NCBI GenBank assembly: GCA_033816765.1
Contig: CM066299.1
Coordinates: 620,001 to 684,000 of the forward strand
DNA length: 64,000 nucleotides
Origin: Nothopassalora personata
Lineage: Eukaryota > Ascomycota > Dothideomycetes > Mycosphaerellales > Mycosphaerellaceae
Reading direction: 5' to 3'
A program made the position numbers and the translations under genes. Positions 22,815 through 35,241 of this stretch are shown here, piece by piece (position 1 is the first letter of the stretch; the number at the start of each line of letters is the position of its first letter). The notes beneath the pieces were generated by a model that was not told the DNA's origin, did not search any database, and saw only the letters and a program-made list of their open reading frames with translations.

Positions 22815-24598
22815 GGCGGAGTTATTGCTGTAAGTGATGGGAGCGAAGGTACTGTCCTTTGCGTTTGTCTCAGACCTTGTGTCGGGTGGTTCGCAGTAGT
22901 CTTGGAGGTCGTATCGGCTGTGATCACTTGTCTGATGATGAGAAAGAACGAAGAGCTACTGAATGCTGTATTTATGCGCTTCCAGTTGTTGTGCTTATGT
23001 GTCAGGTGTCGTAGGGTCTGGTTGTCCGATTCAGTGAATGTGTTGTTCACCAAGGCCGAAGTGCTTTTTGGCCAAGACCGTTCACCGTGACACATTTGAT
23101 CGCTGGACACACTGCCTGCAATGTATTCGGGCATAGACGATAGGTGAGCTCGACCCATGCATCTGCAAGTCGGGTACAGGGCGATCTTGCCGACGAGTAC
23201 AATCCGTCATGTACTTTGTGTTCCATCCTCGATCATCGGAACTGTTGAGAGGGGAAACTGTAGAGTATTGGTGTTTCGCCTGCTCTGGACCAGGAGGGAT
23301 GATGACTTTTGATGAGATGCTGAACTCTCCTGAATAATCCTGGCTTGAAGCAGCAGAGGTCGAATATAAGCTGTTGACGATCGAAAGGCTTTATCAGCAA
23401 CCCAGCGCTCTCGTTGATACGGAAGCATAGTTGTTTGCCGCTGCTGAGGTCAAAGGTCATCATTCGCTGGAGAATCTGCTCTCCTGCCAGCAAGCACAGG
23501 TTGCTCTTGAATGTGTGTCCTCAGCACTCAGACTGGAAGTCAAGCACCCTCCTGAATCTTCCAGATACTGCCGTCTGTGGCCTCGCAAGACCAACACCTC
23601 TCAACTCTTGCTACCACTGCCAGCAGTGGCATTGCCCGGAAGCCACCGCGAGGAGGCGTTGAAGTCGGATTTCTGCTTCCTACACCAGACCAGCTGGCGG
23701 TCCTTATCAGGGACATGTAGTGAATTCCGTCGTCTTCATCCCCATCATGGTCTTCACCACCGCGTCTACACCCTCCGTCCACATCCGATACTGTGCGCTG
23801 TGCAATGCACCCAACCTCACACCGTGCTTGTCTGCAGGGCCGTCGCCGCTTCGCCTTTCGCCCTAATATAACGGGCTACTCAACTAACGCTGGGTCCGCC
23901 GCATCCAACCGACGAATGCAAGAGTTGTAAACACGTCTGCCAGACACGCCGCGAGTCCCTGTTTGATGTTAGCTACCAATCTTCATCAAAACATGGCACA
24001 AGTGCCACTTGCCGCCAGACGCTCTCGAATCACCTTGCCATCTCGAGAAATGCTTCTTTCCACCTTGTCACCCTCGCGTTGCTGTCCCGGGTATCCTTGC
24101 TCAATATCTGCCTTGTGTTGTGCCAGCTTCGCTGCCCGACCTGCTAGAGCTGCCATCGGATGCGAGATACGCGCGAAGTCCTATCTTGTTGTAGCCATAG
24201 CTGATCCGCGCGATACGATTAGTTTGATATTAACAAGCAGAAGAAATGAAGAGGGTGTCGTGTGCAGATGTCGAGTTGCACGCGAAAGTTGTTGTGCCAA
24301 ACATCTTGCACGGCACGCGTTACACTCCGCGGAAGATTTGGTTAGTCACAAAAGGCGAAATATCTCGATCTTGGACGAAGACGCATTCACCACTTGCTTG
24401 CCCGTCTCTGACTACCTGCAACAGCATAAATCTACTCAGCATCAAAGTCTATCCTTCAATGATGGAAGTCTAGCTCCTTCGAACGCGTCTAACGGCACAT
24501 CGCGGTGTGACACGAGCATTTGGAAGGGTTGACAGGAAATTGTACGTGTCCAAGTAGCCGGGCGAAGGCCGAGTTTTCATCAAAAGCGAAGTAACAGA
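22815..24598. other. No supported gene
   Basis: Frames such as 22683-23090 and 23431-23871 (plus) and 22547-23158 (minus) are shadows or lack any protein-like pattern. The 189-codon plus frame at 23963-24532 is Arg/Ser/Cys-rich and shows no domain. Confidence 0.4.
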
Positions 24599-24773
24599 CT
24601 ATCTACGCGTCCCGAGCACCTTCGCAGCTGCCTCCCCGTCCTTACTCATCCACAACCATATCACCCCTATCTGTTCTCTTCTTGGCCAGTCGGACCAATT
24701 CTCAATATCCATATCCCGTGGTACCTGCAGGGTTTGAAGGAATTGCAACTTATTCTTACACATTAGTGTGTGC

Positions 24774-25360
24774 CTAGGTCTCGAAATCCACTTCGCTACT
24801 AGCAATGCGGTCCCAAGGATCACGCGGAAAGTACTCCAACCAAGCTTTTTCAGGGCTCAAGTCTCCATTTTCCCTTTTACCATGCCTTTTCATGTACGTC
24901 ATCTTATGTAGATATGCAATCCGCCTGGCAAGGCTTAAACCGAAGTGATTACTCACCGGCGCATTGTCGAAAGAGAAGGTGTGGTCTCTCGATCCAGTAC
25001 TAGGTAGAGGACACGTCCGGCATCATTATGCGAATGATGACCCTGACCTCTGGTGTCGGAGATGCGAATGCTGACCGGATGCCATGAGAGAGTGAGGATG
25101 GGAGAAGAAGTCCAAGCATCAGTGTGCCGGTCCTCGTTCATAGTAAGCTCACCCGGCCGTGGATTGATGTACACCTCGGTGGGAAGCAACTTCTTGGCGG
25201 AAGGAGGTTGATCGTAGGACGAAGTGTACCAGGCTTCGTGTATGGCACTGACGATCTCATTGCGACTCGATGCAAATCTAATGGCCGTGTCTGCACGGAT
25301 GTCCATGAAAACATGGACGGTGTCACCGGTCCACTCGTGTCTTGAGCAAGTCGCTGTCAA
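24774..25360 (-). CDS. Possible two-exon hypothetical gene
   Basis: A minus-strand frame (24953-25360) ends at a GTGAGT donor-like site. A second frame (24774-24956) continues with a protein-like sequence containing KAWLEYFPRDPWDRIASSEV. Joining them requires a very short intron (about 32 nt to the first CAG), below the usual fungal minimum, so the model is doubtful. No domain is recognised. It may be a remnant of the same decayed locus as 25465-25968. Confidence 0.25.
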
Positions 25361-25464
25361 GCTTGCAAGTGATGTCGATTTTGCATTTCAACTCCTGTAT
25401 CATCGTACATGAGCCTTGAGGGCTATCATCGGCACTGTGAAGTCGTCGCGACCATCATGACCAC

Positions 25465-25968
25465 TCATTCGTTTGAGTGCCAATCAATGGTCGGTAGCAA
25501 CATCTTCATCGAAGAAATGGCGTGGCGTCTGTGTCCAGCGCGATTTTCCCCAAATCTCCTCACGAACTCTCTGACTGGCTTCAGCTTGAGGTCGTCCAGC
25601 GGCAGAATTCGATCACAGAAGACGACGTGGAGAGTTCTAACCGCCGGGGTGGACAAGCTTTTGAAGTGTCCAACTCGGGCTGTCGACAGCTCTCGGAATC
25701 TGGATTCAGCTGTAGAAAAGGCGGTCTCTACCTCGATGTCGCTAAGCTGTATATCTATCTCATTGTTCGTTCGGCAGTCTTGGTAGTGGTGCGAGCTCGA
25801 GCATCTGGCTGACCTGAAGAGGCTCCTCCCATCTCGTTGTTTGACAAGATCGAGTCCACACCGGATGGGTATTGCTGAACCGGTATTGCCGACGACAAAG
25901 AGGATGTCTTCGTCAAGGCTGTGCTCTTCGATCCAAGGCGTAGCCGCAACGATCGATTTTCCGGCCGC
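25465..25968 (-). CDS. Long ATG-less open frame, unknown protein fragment
   Basis: Between a TGA at 25969-25971 and a TGA at 25465-25467 the minus strand is open for 167 codons with protein-like content. Hydrophobic strands (ILFVVGNTGSAIPI) are followed by a charged helical C-terminal part (DLKLKPVREFVRRFGENRA). No ATG lies near the start, so it is either an internal exon or a broken gene. It lies on the same strand as the fragments at 24774-25360 and 26273-27257. No family recognised. Confidence 0.3.
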   Translation of the reverse strand, partial: AAGKSIVAATPWIEEHSLDEDILFVVGNTGSAIPIRCGLDLVKQRDGRSLFRSARCSSSHHYQDCRTNNEIDIQLSDIEVETAFSTAESRFRELSTARVGHFKSLSTPAVRTLHVVFCDRILPLDDLKLKPVREFVRRFGENRAGHRRHAISSMKMLLPTIDWHSNE

Positions 25969-26272
25969 TCATGCTCTGCTAATTGAGATCTCAAGCATAA
26001 AACAGCTTCTTTCTTGACGTGGGAGGGACTACATCGAAAGAATTTGCTTGCTTCTGTGTACGAACGTTGTAACGCTCCAGAGAGAAGGGCTCGATTAATC
26101 GATCGGCCATCCGCTGGTTCATGCAGCGAACAGGCTAGCCTACGCTCTAGGCTGTGCAAGCCGATACACGGCACCAACAAGTTTGCAATCGGGAGACCAA
26201 AGTGCATGGTTGGCGTGAGACCTTTCCATATAATACAAGGTCATGCCCCCGGCTATAGTTTCAATGGACGCT

Positions 26273-27257
26273 TTATTGAGACGGCTTCCATCGCAATCGG
26301 TCCTGGCTGGCGTCGGATCGATATGTCAAGAGTCGGTCGTGGGGTGCTTTATGTCCCTGCTGAGTTAATGATGCTGCGAACTGCTCACAGCAGGTGAAGT
26401 CAACCAAATGCCGAGGAACCTCCACTAGCTCGAGCGTGTACTGTGTCGTCCAAGTTCGCCCAAAGGATGACCAAACAGCAGTACACACTGCGGATATGGG
26501 CATCTGCAACAATCTCGTCCGACGCGCTATGGCGTCGATCATCATGCTCGAATCTCGCCGCATTCAGAACCGCAATAAGCGGCAGAGCACCTACACCAGC
26601 CAAGAGAGGCAATGTCTGAGGCGCGGGGCCATACAGCCCGACAACAGAGTTGTAGCGCACAACTTCCTCCGTCTCTGCGCCGATTATCTTCAGTTCATTT
26701 GCAATAGATGCGATGCTGATGAGAAGGTAGGCTGTTCTCTTGGAAGCACAGCTCCATGCTAGTGACTGACCTCTTTCCGTAGACGACCAAAGCTTTCGCC
26801 GAAGAAGTCTCCAACGCGAAGTACATGGCAATATGGGCTCTACGCCAACACAAGGAAGGACCGAGTGCGGCGATCAACACCCCTAAGGGGCAGTATAAGG
26901 GAATCCTTGGTGGCGACATCTCGGATCTTCTAAAGAATATGGTCGATAACATCTCGATCGCAGCTGGGTATGCCATCTGCCACGGAGTTGTGTTCGAATC
27001 CACTGTGGAAGGAGAGTCATTGATCGCAAAGTCGTTCTGGAGGAAGCATAGCATGGCGAGAGTCCAAAACGTGGCATCGACCGGACTGGATCGAGGCGTG
27101 GAGAAGGCGGTGTTCTTGGCGTTGTTGAGAGGCTTGGGGAGGATTTGAGGAGCCGCGTATCGTCTTGAGAAGCAATTACCAGGATGTAAGCAGTTTGGAC
27201 GTCTGTAATGGATGAGTTGGCAGGCATTGCCTTCACAATCGGAGACCACATCGGCAT
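26273..27257 (-). pseudogene. Broken gene, possibly a membrane protein
   Basis: Three minus-strand frames look protein-like in succession. The first is a start near 27257 with an Ile/Val-rich segment. The second is a stretch containing FWTLAMLCFLQNDFAI and PLYCPLGVLIAALGPSLCW. The third contains LLISIASIANELKIIGAETE and VGLYGPAPQTLPLLAGVGAL, ending with helical sequence to 26273. Several segments are hydrophobic enough to span a membrane. A GTCAGT donor-like site lies near 26780, but the gap to the next coding frame (about 32-39 nt) is too short for a normal intron. Frame changes elsewhere indicate decay. No family assigned. Confidence 0.35.
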
Positions 27258-27503
27258 GGTCCTTCATGTACCTGGTCTCCGCTAGCGGCATATGGCCCTG
27301 CAGCCAGACGCGAACAAATCCTTGCCAATGCGTCCAGGCCCAGCGCTAGTCTCGTGAAGCCTCTTCAGCTTCTGCGCGGGCTCACATAGAGCGGCAAGAA
27401 CTGATAAGTTAAGCTCTAGTCCACTGCAAACTTCCTTTATCCGTTCAGACTTTCACCACTCGTGCCACTACCGTCTCAACTCTACCGGAAATAAATCACA
27501 ATC

Positions 27504-28330
27504 ATGATCAACCTCGGCGGCATTCTCTTCCACTCTAAATCTATCCATGTCCAGCAATAAGATGGGATCCGCTCATCTCAGCAGCCCAGAAGTATCGAGA
27601 TGTCACTTTCACTGCGGTCGTCAATCCAGAGAGTGGCCCGAATCCTGATTCGACCGGATGCCCCAACAAGTACTACGTCGGCGCCATTGCGAACCTCTGA
27701 ACGCTGAGCCAAACATCGTCACCATGGTATACGTCCACACTGCGCACCGATGAGACTGCAGTGGACCAGCAGAGAACCAGAAGCCCGGGACTGGAACCGA
27801 CATCTGTTTCGCATCTGCGCCCTACGACACTGTTTCAAAGAACATCTCCACATACGGCAACTAGAATACATGCCTAGGCTGGGATGGCGGACAGCGGGAT
27901 GTCCATATTGACAGCTTGTTCATCGATGAAGCACCGGGGAAGGACAGGACAACTTCACGTTTGGGGCCTACATGACGAATCTCACTAACTTCGCGAAAAG
28001 TGACTTCCTGGAGCAGCAAACAACGGCACAATGCTATTCAACGCTGGAACTCAGACCGACTCGCGGTGCTTCGATGTTGCAGACACGATCATTGTACTGG
28101 AAAACAGCGAGCAGTTCTACGAGAGCGTTCCAGATATTGGGACATGGGTCTGGGAATCTGGAACGAGATATCCTTCGAAAGCGTCGATCCTGCTGTGCAA
28201 CCATACGACTACTCAAGGCACGACTTCGACGTGCAACACTGTCGCGTATAATGTGGACACGATCATCAACAGCAAGCATCAGCAATTGCGAGTGAATTCA
28301 TCTCGACCCTCATAGGAAATCAGTACGCTG
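27504..28330 (+). pseudogene. Spherulin-4-like (spherulation-specific family 4) pseudogene
   Basis: In shifting plus-strand frames the DNA encodes the hallmarks of the fungal spherulin-4 family in order: IYPCPAIRWDPLISAAQKY, then VTFTAVVNPESGPNPDS, YVGAIANL, IVTMVYVHT, a FIDEAPG segment, YMTNLTNFAKS, and finally MLFNAGTQTDSRCFDVADTI with a downstream VLENSEQFYE block. Functional members are usually secreted proteins of about 250-350 residues of uncertain enzymatic role. Here the frame changes at least three times and stops interrupt it (for example TAA in the first strand and TGA after YVGAIANL), so the copy is dead. No intact signal peptide region is visible. Confidence 0.6.
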
Positions 28331-30843
28331 GGTTTCCGACCAACTGGGAGAATATTGTGAAAGCGATTAACAACACGGTGGTGGCGAACAAGATATTCGT
28401 TGCAAATAACACTTGTTGAAGTGGCAATATATCGATTCCATGACTTCCATGACCGGCGGTAATTTCTCCACAAACGCGGTCATTGAGGCGAAAAGGTGCA
28501 GGTCCGGGACCGTCGCATCCTTCAACTTGGACGATCTGGCTCGCCATGGCCCACGCTTATTGACGGCTGTCCAAGGAATGTGCAACCATAAAGATTGTTA
28601 AAAGTCCAAACAGGCGCAGTACAATCTTCATGTGAAAGTCACCTTTCCAATGCTCACTGTGTCAGTCTTCAGAACCGTGCAATACAACTGCCATGTGTGT
28701 GATTCATCTCACCTTCCAGAGCATAATCACAGAAGACCATGCTGCCTGTAATGCTGCTACTCGGTCCTTGTACGTGGAGAACGTCAACCATCGCCAAGCG
28801 CTTGGCGGTAGACTACAGCCTACACCATCTCTCCGTTGGCGATTGGCTCCGGCAGCAACATGCAGTGTCAATTAGATCTGCCTCAAGCGCGTCCAATTAG
28901 GCTGTCTTCTGGTAGCGCAGCGCCCGAGCAGCAATTTATAGCTGATTACGGCACAGACTGCATGCAGACCATGCCATCGCCGCTCGTCATGTAAGCTCTT
29001 AGCAAGCTTAACATCAGCACAATGAAATTCGCCATAAACGCTCTTCCGGGCCGAGCTCTCTTCGATGCAATTCGGTGGTTCAAGGGAAAGTCTACAAAGG
29101 AAATCGAATCGATGGGCTAAAGCGTCTTCTACAATAGACGGATAAAGAAGTGGTCAGCACACAGCATACTCACAGAGACCAGTGATGACTGCGCGGAAAG
29201 AGTTCTAAGAAACCTAACTCCCGTTGATACTCTATCAACCACCTAAACCGACATACCAGCTCCCAGCTCGGCCCTACTGTAACCTCTCACCAACCTGTAC
29301 TATTCAGAATTGTAGCTTACCCTCTGCAGCATCCGTGATATTCTCCTCAAAATTGTCCAAATGAAAACGTTGTTCGGCATGAGTGTTGTTGAAGAGTGAA
29401 GCTCTCTGCATAAGGGACTTATACACGAGTGTAGTCCAGAAGATCTTATTGCAGACTTTGGCAGCGACTTTGTCGACGCCTTTAAATATGGTCGTGATGT
29501 GGATATTGGTGGGGTTTGAACTTTATTCGTTGTCTTTCGAGAAGGGGAGTTGGTGAGGCTTGCGCTGCAGGAAGCCTAAGAAGTTGCTGCGCTAGCTCAC
29601 GTTGAGTTGACGTGAGGATGGGATCTCGGGGTACTGGAGCTGGTATACATATTCACTCTGCCATTGCTCTGCAAATAACAAAAGACTTCTTGTGATCTAT
29701 CCTTTGCGGTCACTGAAGTTTCCTTGAAACCCCCCTCTGGTACCCATTGTCCCCTCTGAATCGCTTGCCCTGCCTTCCAGGGAACCAACAGCTGTACAAT
29801 AGCGCAGAGCCACGGCAAAGTCACCCTGATCTCCCTCAGAGCAGCCGTCAAGGCATCGGGCGCCAAATCCGGTCAATGCAAAGCTGGTTTGGATTCAAGC
29901 AGTAAGGATAAGTGACTACCCAGGATGCTGGCATCTGGTATGCTGGTATTGCTCATACATTGTAACTCAAGGTGGGTTTCGCAGATCAAGTTCTCTGTTA
30001 TAATGTTCCATGTTGTCATGCCATTATACTACCTCGCGTCCTCCTAGGAGAACTAAGCCCAACGCCTGAACGTGCTCCGAGAAGCCAGAAGTAACTTCCC
30101 ACGGGCACCCTTCCAGGATGGTTATTGCTCCATTCTCTGTATCTCTGCAGCATGCAGTAAAGCCGGAACTGTAGCGCCGACGGAGAGAGAATCGTCCGAC
30201 CGCCCGGAAGACCTTCGCCGAAAAAGACATGTGGACAGCAGTGGGACACGTGCGTTGTCCGCCCAGCATCCAGAAGACCTGGCAACGCGGAGGGAGTGAT
30301 GCTCAAAGAACACTGTGTTGTGGCAGGAAGGATGATTGAGGGTGTGCAGCGTTGATATACTAATGCAAGACTAAATTGTCGGGTGCTGATAGACAGCAGT
30401 GGTCCACGACAGACTACTCGTGAGTTGACGGGAGATGATTTGTAGGTGCTGTTGACCTCGCGGGAACAACAACAGTGAAGAAAGGATCGCCGGCTTCTTG
30501 TTCTATCACCCAGAAGTCCTCCAATGAAGCGGGTGGCGGGCGATGAGCCGTGCCGCCTGCTCGCCACTTCTTTGTAAGGACGATGATCTCCAAAGCCATA
30601 GTGTTGTGACGCCATTAAAGTGAGAATCGTCTGCCTTTCGTTCTATCATACAGCAGACCTCTGGGGTAAAGAGGGGCGTTTCAAGAGCAGCAAAACACCA
30701 GAGTATTGCATATGTGCCGCCTCTGCTCAAGGCCAGATTTCAAGATCGCATTGTTGTAGCGCCTGTTGAAAGGGAAAGTTCAGTGTGAACAGCAGTCGAC
30801 CAGGACGTGAAGTGAGGGCGACTCTCGTACGTTCAGAGTTGTT
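28331..30843. other. No supported gene; degenerate repeats near 30.2-30.7 kb
   Basis: No gene is supported. Between about 30195 and 30700 several degenerate units around the words AGAATCGTC...CAGAAGACCT recur (for example near 30190, 30250, 30500 and 30640) at roughly 60 percent identity by eye. The long minus frame 30016-30615 shows no domain. Confidence 0.35.
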
Positions 30844-32043
30844 TTAGGAGCGGCTGAGGAGGGAGTTATGGTCGTTATAATGTCCGTGGGTCCATTCGTG
30901 CTGGTTCATGGATTCTTCGGGTGTCGTCAGGAGGCTGAGAGGAAGAGAAGCAGAACCTTTGTCCGACTGCACTAGGCTCGTCACTTTGAGCTGTTCATGT
31001 TCATAGCCTTCGTATTCCTTCTCTTTGGTAGTACAGCGCTCGCCGCCTACTTGCAGACTCTGGTGTTCCTCCTTCCAATCAAACTGCTGGCACACCTTCG
31101 AGCAGTAGGCCGCTTTGCCGCATGCACCGCACTTCAGCAGGGGCTTGCCCACCCCCTGCCCATCGCGAAATGAGTATCACAGATGGGCTTGTTCTTCTTC
31201 TCGTCAGTGATCTGCACCGAGCTCTCGGTACCTTCCGACATCCCGTTCCCCGGCAGATCGCGCTGGTATTCGAAGTACTCATAGAAAGCCCGTGGTCTGA
31301 TGATGTTCGCCAGACGTGTCATGACAGCCGCCTTATTCTGTGCGCTCGTGGTGCTCCTCTCCAGAAGAGCACCCTCCAAGCTGCATGTTTGTGAAAGTGA
31401 TGAGAGAGACGAGCTGCGGGCCCTTCAGGTCCTTGCCATCACATCGCTCGACCGCAATCTTTCCCATGACTGGCGGAGTCGCGAATATTCCCAAGCTTTT
31501 CTTTCTGACATCAACTTCTAGGAACATAGAGTGGGCGCGTTGACTGTAGAGGTCGTCGACTGAGTGTAAGATGAAGCCGATGGGTAGGTCATGAGTGGAA
31601 AGTCGAGCAGGGGTGTGAGGGTAGGCACGACCATTCCTTCGTCGTTCTCTGATCTTAGTGCAGAGGCAATCTCGTGGAGGATGAAGTCACCCTTGTCGAG
31701 CGGTAGTGGCTTATTTACTTGCGCAATCGGAGTATGAGTGACGGTATGGTCGAGGGAGAGAATGATACTGTCGACGTAATCCACCGGCATGGTGCCTCGC
31801 GACTTCATGCTCGAGTCCGGCGCCATACCCGCAACCTTACGGTTGTTCGCGATGTAGTCCGTATTGACTAATAGTGATGTGTAATAAGAGGGCCGAAACA
31901 GTCTGGACCGCGTTGCCTTGCTGTATTTGGGTACTTTCTCGCGTCTGGTTGCAAGTCAGTGAGAAGGAGTTTAACGCGGCGTTGAGGTCGAGCTGAAGGT
32001 GAGAGGGCGAATTTTCTGCGTCCTCAGAGGTGCCGTGTGTCAT
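30844..32043 (-). pseudogene. MYND zinc-finger protein pseudogene
   Basis: Minus-strand frames read in order as one protein. A leader is at 31837-32043, a 102-codon segment at 31518-31826, then VDVRKKSLGIFATPPVMGKI at 31333-31527, then AAVMTRLANIIRPRAFYEYF at 31134-31379. A C-terminal MYND finger at 30844-31152 shows CGACGKAAYCSKVCQQFDW and a following EEHQ. The order and spacing fit a fungal MYND protein, whose zinc finger normally binds protein partners. The junctions near 31520, 31345 and 31140 are single-step frame changes without GT...AG signals, so they are frameshifts rather than introns. The gene appears dead, though the MYND core itself is well preserved. Confidence 0.6.
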
Positions 32044-35000
32044 CGGATCTCATCTCAAGCGTACGACACTAGTAAAGTCCAAGCGAAGAATGAACGCATG
32101 GTCTTTTTGATGCTCTGTCTAACCACGTTCGCTGCTACGTGAACCAGCTTACGGAGTGACGACTCGTCTCGGACCAACGGAGATGAGGACGAATATCCTA
32201 GTCGACCTTACACGTCCGATGAGGGTTGCGCAGCGTTGGATACGCTGTATGCAGGCGTGGATATATCTAAAGGTGCAAAAGTTCACAGCACCTACGCCGC
32301 GATTCGAACGCCCAGGCCAAGCCTCACAGGCAAAATGATCAATCCCCACCGTATCAACACCATCCATTCTCCATCTGCGTCGCACATGCACAAAGAATAT
32401 GCATTGATATGATGGCATCCGTCAAAAGTCCAAAACTATTGCACCCCCGGGCAGGTGCCCTAGAAACCCCCCGGACGGGATTTTTTGTCGAAGCCACTGT
32501 GCTGCTGCTTGCCGCTCTGCCACCACGCCACGCCGCCAGAATAAAGAAATACAATACTTACCTAATCGCCCCGAAGGACGCACAACAAGCAAGCTAGGCC
32601 ACTATATACCCTTGAAATGTGGCGGGGAGTCTTCGGGTCGCCGCGGGCACTGCTGGCCTTTCTCGAGCTTGTAGAGTGCGGTGCACTGTTTGTGGGTGAT
32701 GTTTGAGTCTATATTCCGCACGCGGCACGACTGTATTCTGTCGTACCACACTAATCAAACATTTTCTTGTGCCCCAAGGACATCCCGACCTTCTTTGTCT
32801 TTCAGTCTCGCAAAGACAACATCGAGTGCGATTCTCTGCGACCTTCGGACATCAAACTCATACGGATGAGAACAGCTCGACGCGATTGAGGGACCTATGA
32901 ACAGATATCCTGGTATATGCTGAACCTCCTCTAGAAAGACGCGCCGATCCTTGCTGTCGGCCTCAGCTCGATTGCATTCACAGCCTACTCGACTTCACAG
33001 GCTGACGACCTTGTGTGAACGATATTGTCTACGCGTTTCAGCATACACCTCCCGAGTCCAGCCACTCTCCAAAGTCAGCGAATGCCACGAGGTTATCGTC
33101 CGAGCACTGCCGGCGCTCAGTCAGGTGTTCATGCCGAGTCGTCGCGAGATCTGCAATCTTCTCGGCAGGATACCCTCGACTCGAACCGACAGCCTGGACT
33201 TGCCTTCACTCGTCGTCTCGTGGCCACCTCATCGAGCACGGTCGCGAGTTTCGAGCCTTCGACAACAATCAAAGTGGATGCATCAGAGTCATCGATCATT
33301 CAAAACGATATCGTGAAGTTGATCGAACGCACAAGACACGCGCTGTCAACCCATGTTGCGATGCGCTGAGACACGATCTGGCCAAGACCCAGGACTGCAA
33401 GCTGAAGTGCAAAAGTTCAGCGCCGGCAGTTGATGATCTACTTCGATGACCCGTAGATGCAAGATACGGACACTTCGCGACGAGAGCTACTGATATCTGA
33501 GTGTCACTCACTGCGGTCTCCGTTGAAAAGGAGAGAACGACCAGCAATCAAGCATGGACTATACATATCACTAATTTGGCGGCCAACACTCACGGCCCTA
33601 AGGAAATGATCATGGCGGCTTCTAGGTAACGAATAGCAACGCGGGCCCGCAAAGTATCAAACACCATGAGTTCCAGCTCATGGAGGCAGAGCAGCTGAGT
33701 GGCGAGTCAATCAGCGGTAAGGCAAGATGAGATGAGCAGAATCTCAGATTCTTCGAAGAGCGACTGACGAGGGAAAAAATCAACGCTCATAACCGAACTG
33801 AGGGGCGTGATGGAAGAAGCGGCCGCACATCAGGTCACTCTGCCGACTCGACCGACACGTGAGCTGAATTTGAAGCCAAGGTCGACAAGGATCGCGCGAG
33901 CGGCGAGAAAAGAGCTGGTGTGCACATTTGATAGTGGAGCTTTGGGAGAGGCAGGAAGAGCTAGGATGAAAGGCTATATGTGACTGAGAGCAATTCAAAG
34001 AGGAGCAAGAGCATTGGAGTCCCGTACCGGCAAAGGGCAACATGACTTACCGGTCAACCAAGCTCCGATAAGGACACACTGCCAAGGCCGAAGCGATAGC
34101 TAAAGTACGAAGGTCTGTATTCACAACGACGAGGCGCTGAAGAAGGACAACAGACCTGATGCCTTACCCTCAATGTTCCGCAAGCGACCAGGAGGCGGGA
34201 TCGTGTGCCGTACCACGCGCGGTGCAAAGTTTCGAGCAGATGGACGATACATCAAGTATAACTAGCCACAATTGTGACTATCATCCAGCCGCGAGCCTGA
34301 GCGAGCTTGACAGATGAATATCTTCAGCTCCTAAGAAGACTATATTTCTGTCACAACGATGGATCTCAAATACATGACTCGAGTCTCTTCACCCCCAGAG
34401 ACCAGTTCCACTCGAAAGAAGCGGCGTGCCCAAATCCAGCTAACATCAATACCGTTTGTGAGATACACGACATTCAGCGGCGGCGCAATACCTGCAGTCT
34501 GACCAACCATGAGGCATCTTTGGGCCCTTCCAAGAGCATGAGACCGTGCCAATACATGAAACGAGACAAGTAGCTTCATCAACCCGACTGAATCAAAGAA
34601 GCCGCCTACTGTGCGATGCCGAGATGTTCGATGTCAACATCACGACTGCAGAACTTCGCGCAACTATGCCTGGACCCGGATCAAGCGGGTCGCTCACTAC
34701 AGTCTATGTATTGACGCAAGCGCTACGTAGCATGCCAAGGGAAAACACAAGATCTGTTCGTTTGCTGCACTCGTCGGGCAGTGACAATCCGGTTTGCGCG
34801 GCGAAGCGCGGCTGATCTTGCACAATTGGACCAAGAATACTCTAACATGGCTCGCACTCTGCTATGCACCGCCGTAGACATACACTGCTGCAAAGCGGAT
34901 GAGGGCTCCAACGACGACTGCATACTCTCGACCTCTCGCTGGAACATGCGGATCAATCCCGACACCGATGTTATAAGCACAAGGATACTTGTTCGGGCCA

Positions 35001-35239
35001 CCTTAGATCTGTCGGCGCAGTCATCGTGAGGCCGTGGTCTACGAGAAGCTTTGAAACTCGGCGCGGAGGTGTCCTTGATGAGATGTACAGCGCCGCAGTA
35101 TTGCTTTTGATACGATGGCCGTAGATACATGCGCGGTGTTTTGCTTGACCAAGCTTCAGTCTGGATGTAAACATCCTCTTACACCAAGCTGCCGAAGCAG
35201 CAGATACCCCCAGGAACATACGGAGGGGGACAATAATCA
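32044..35239. other. No supported gene
   Basis: About 3.2 kb with only short overlapping frames. The plus frames at 33015-33449 and 33025-33369 cover the same bases and neither shows a domain. A G/C-rich island with runs of C lies at 32440-32490. Confidence 0.45.
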
Positions 35240-35241
35240 TA

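Noticed and set aside
25945..25968. P-loop-like AAGKS at the start of the ATG-less minus frame
   Set aside because: The required upstream Gly is absent and a TGA lies within the would-be motif; too weak to call an ATPase.
30016..30615. 199-codon minus-strand frame
   Set aside because: Arg/Ser/Cys-rich with no domain, overlapped by other frames and by degenerate repeats; probably chance.
32285..32350. Possible minus-strand tRNA (T-loop-like GTTCGAATC)
   Set aside because: The T-stem has mismatches, and I could not find a matching acceptor stem or D and anticodon arms within a tRNA-sized interval.
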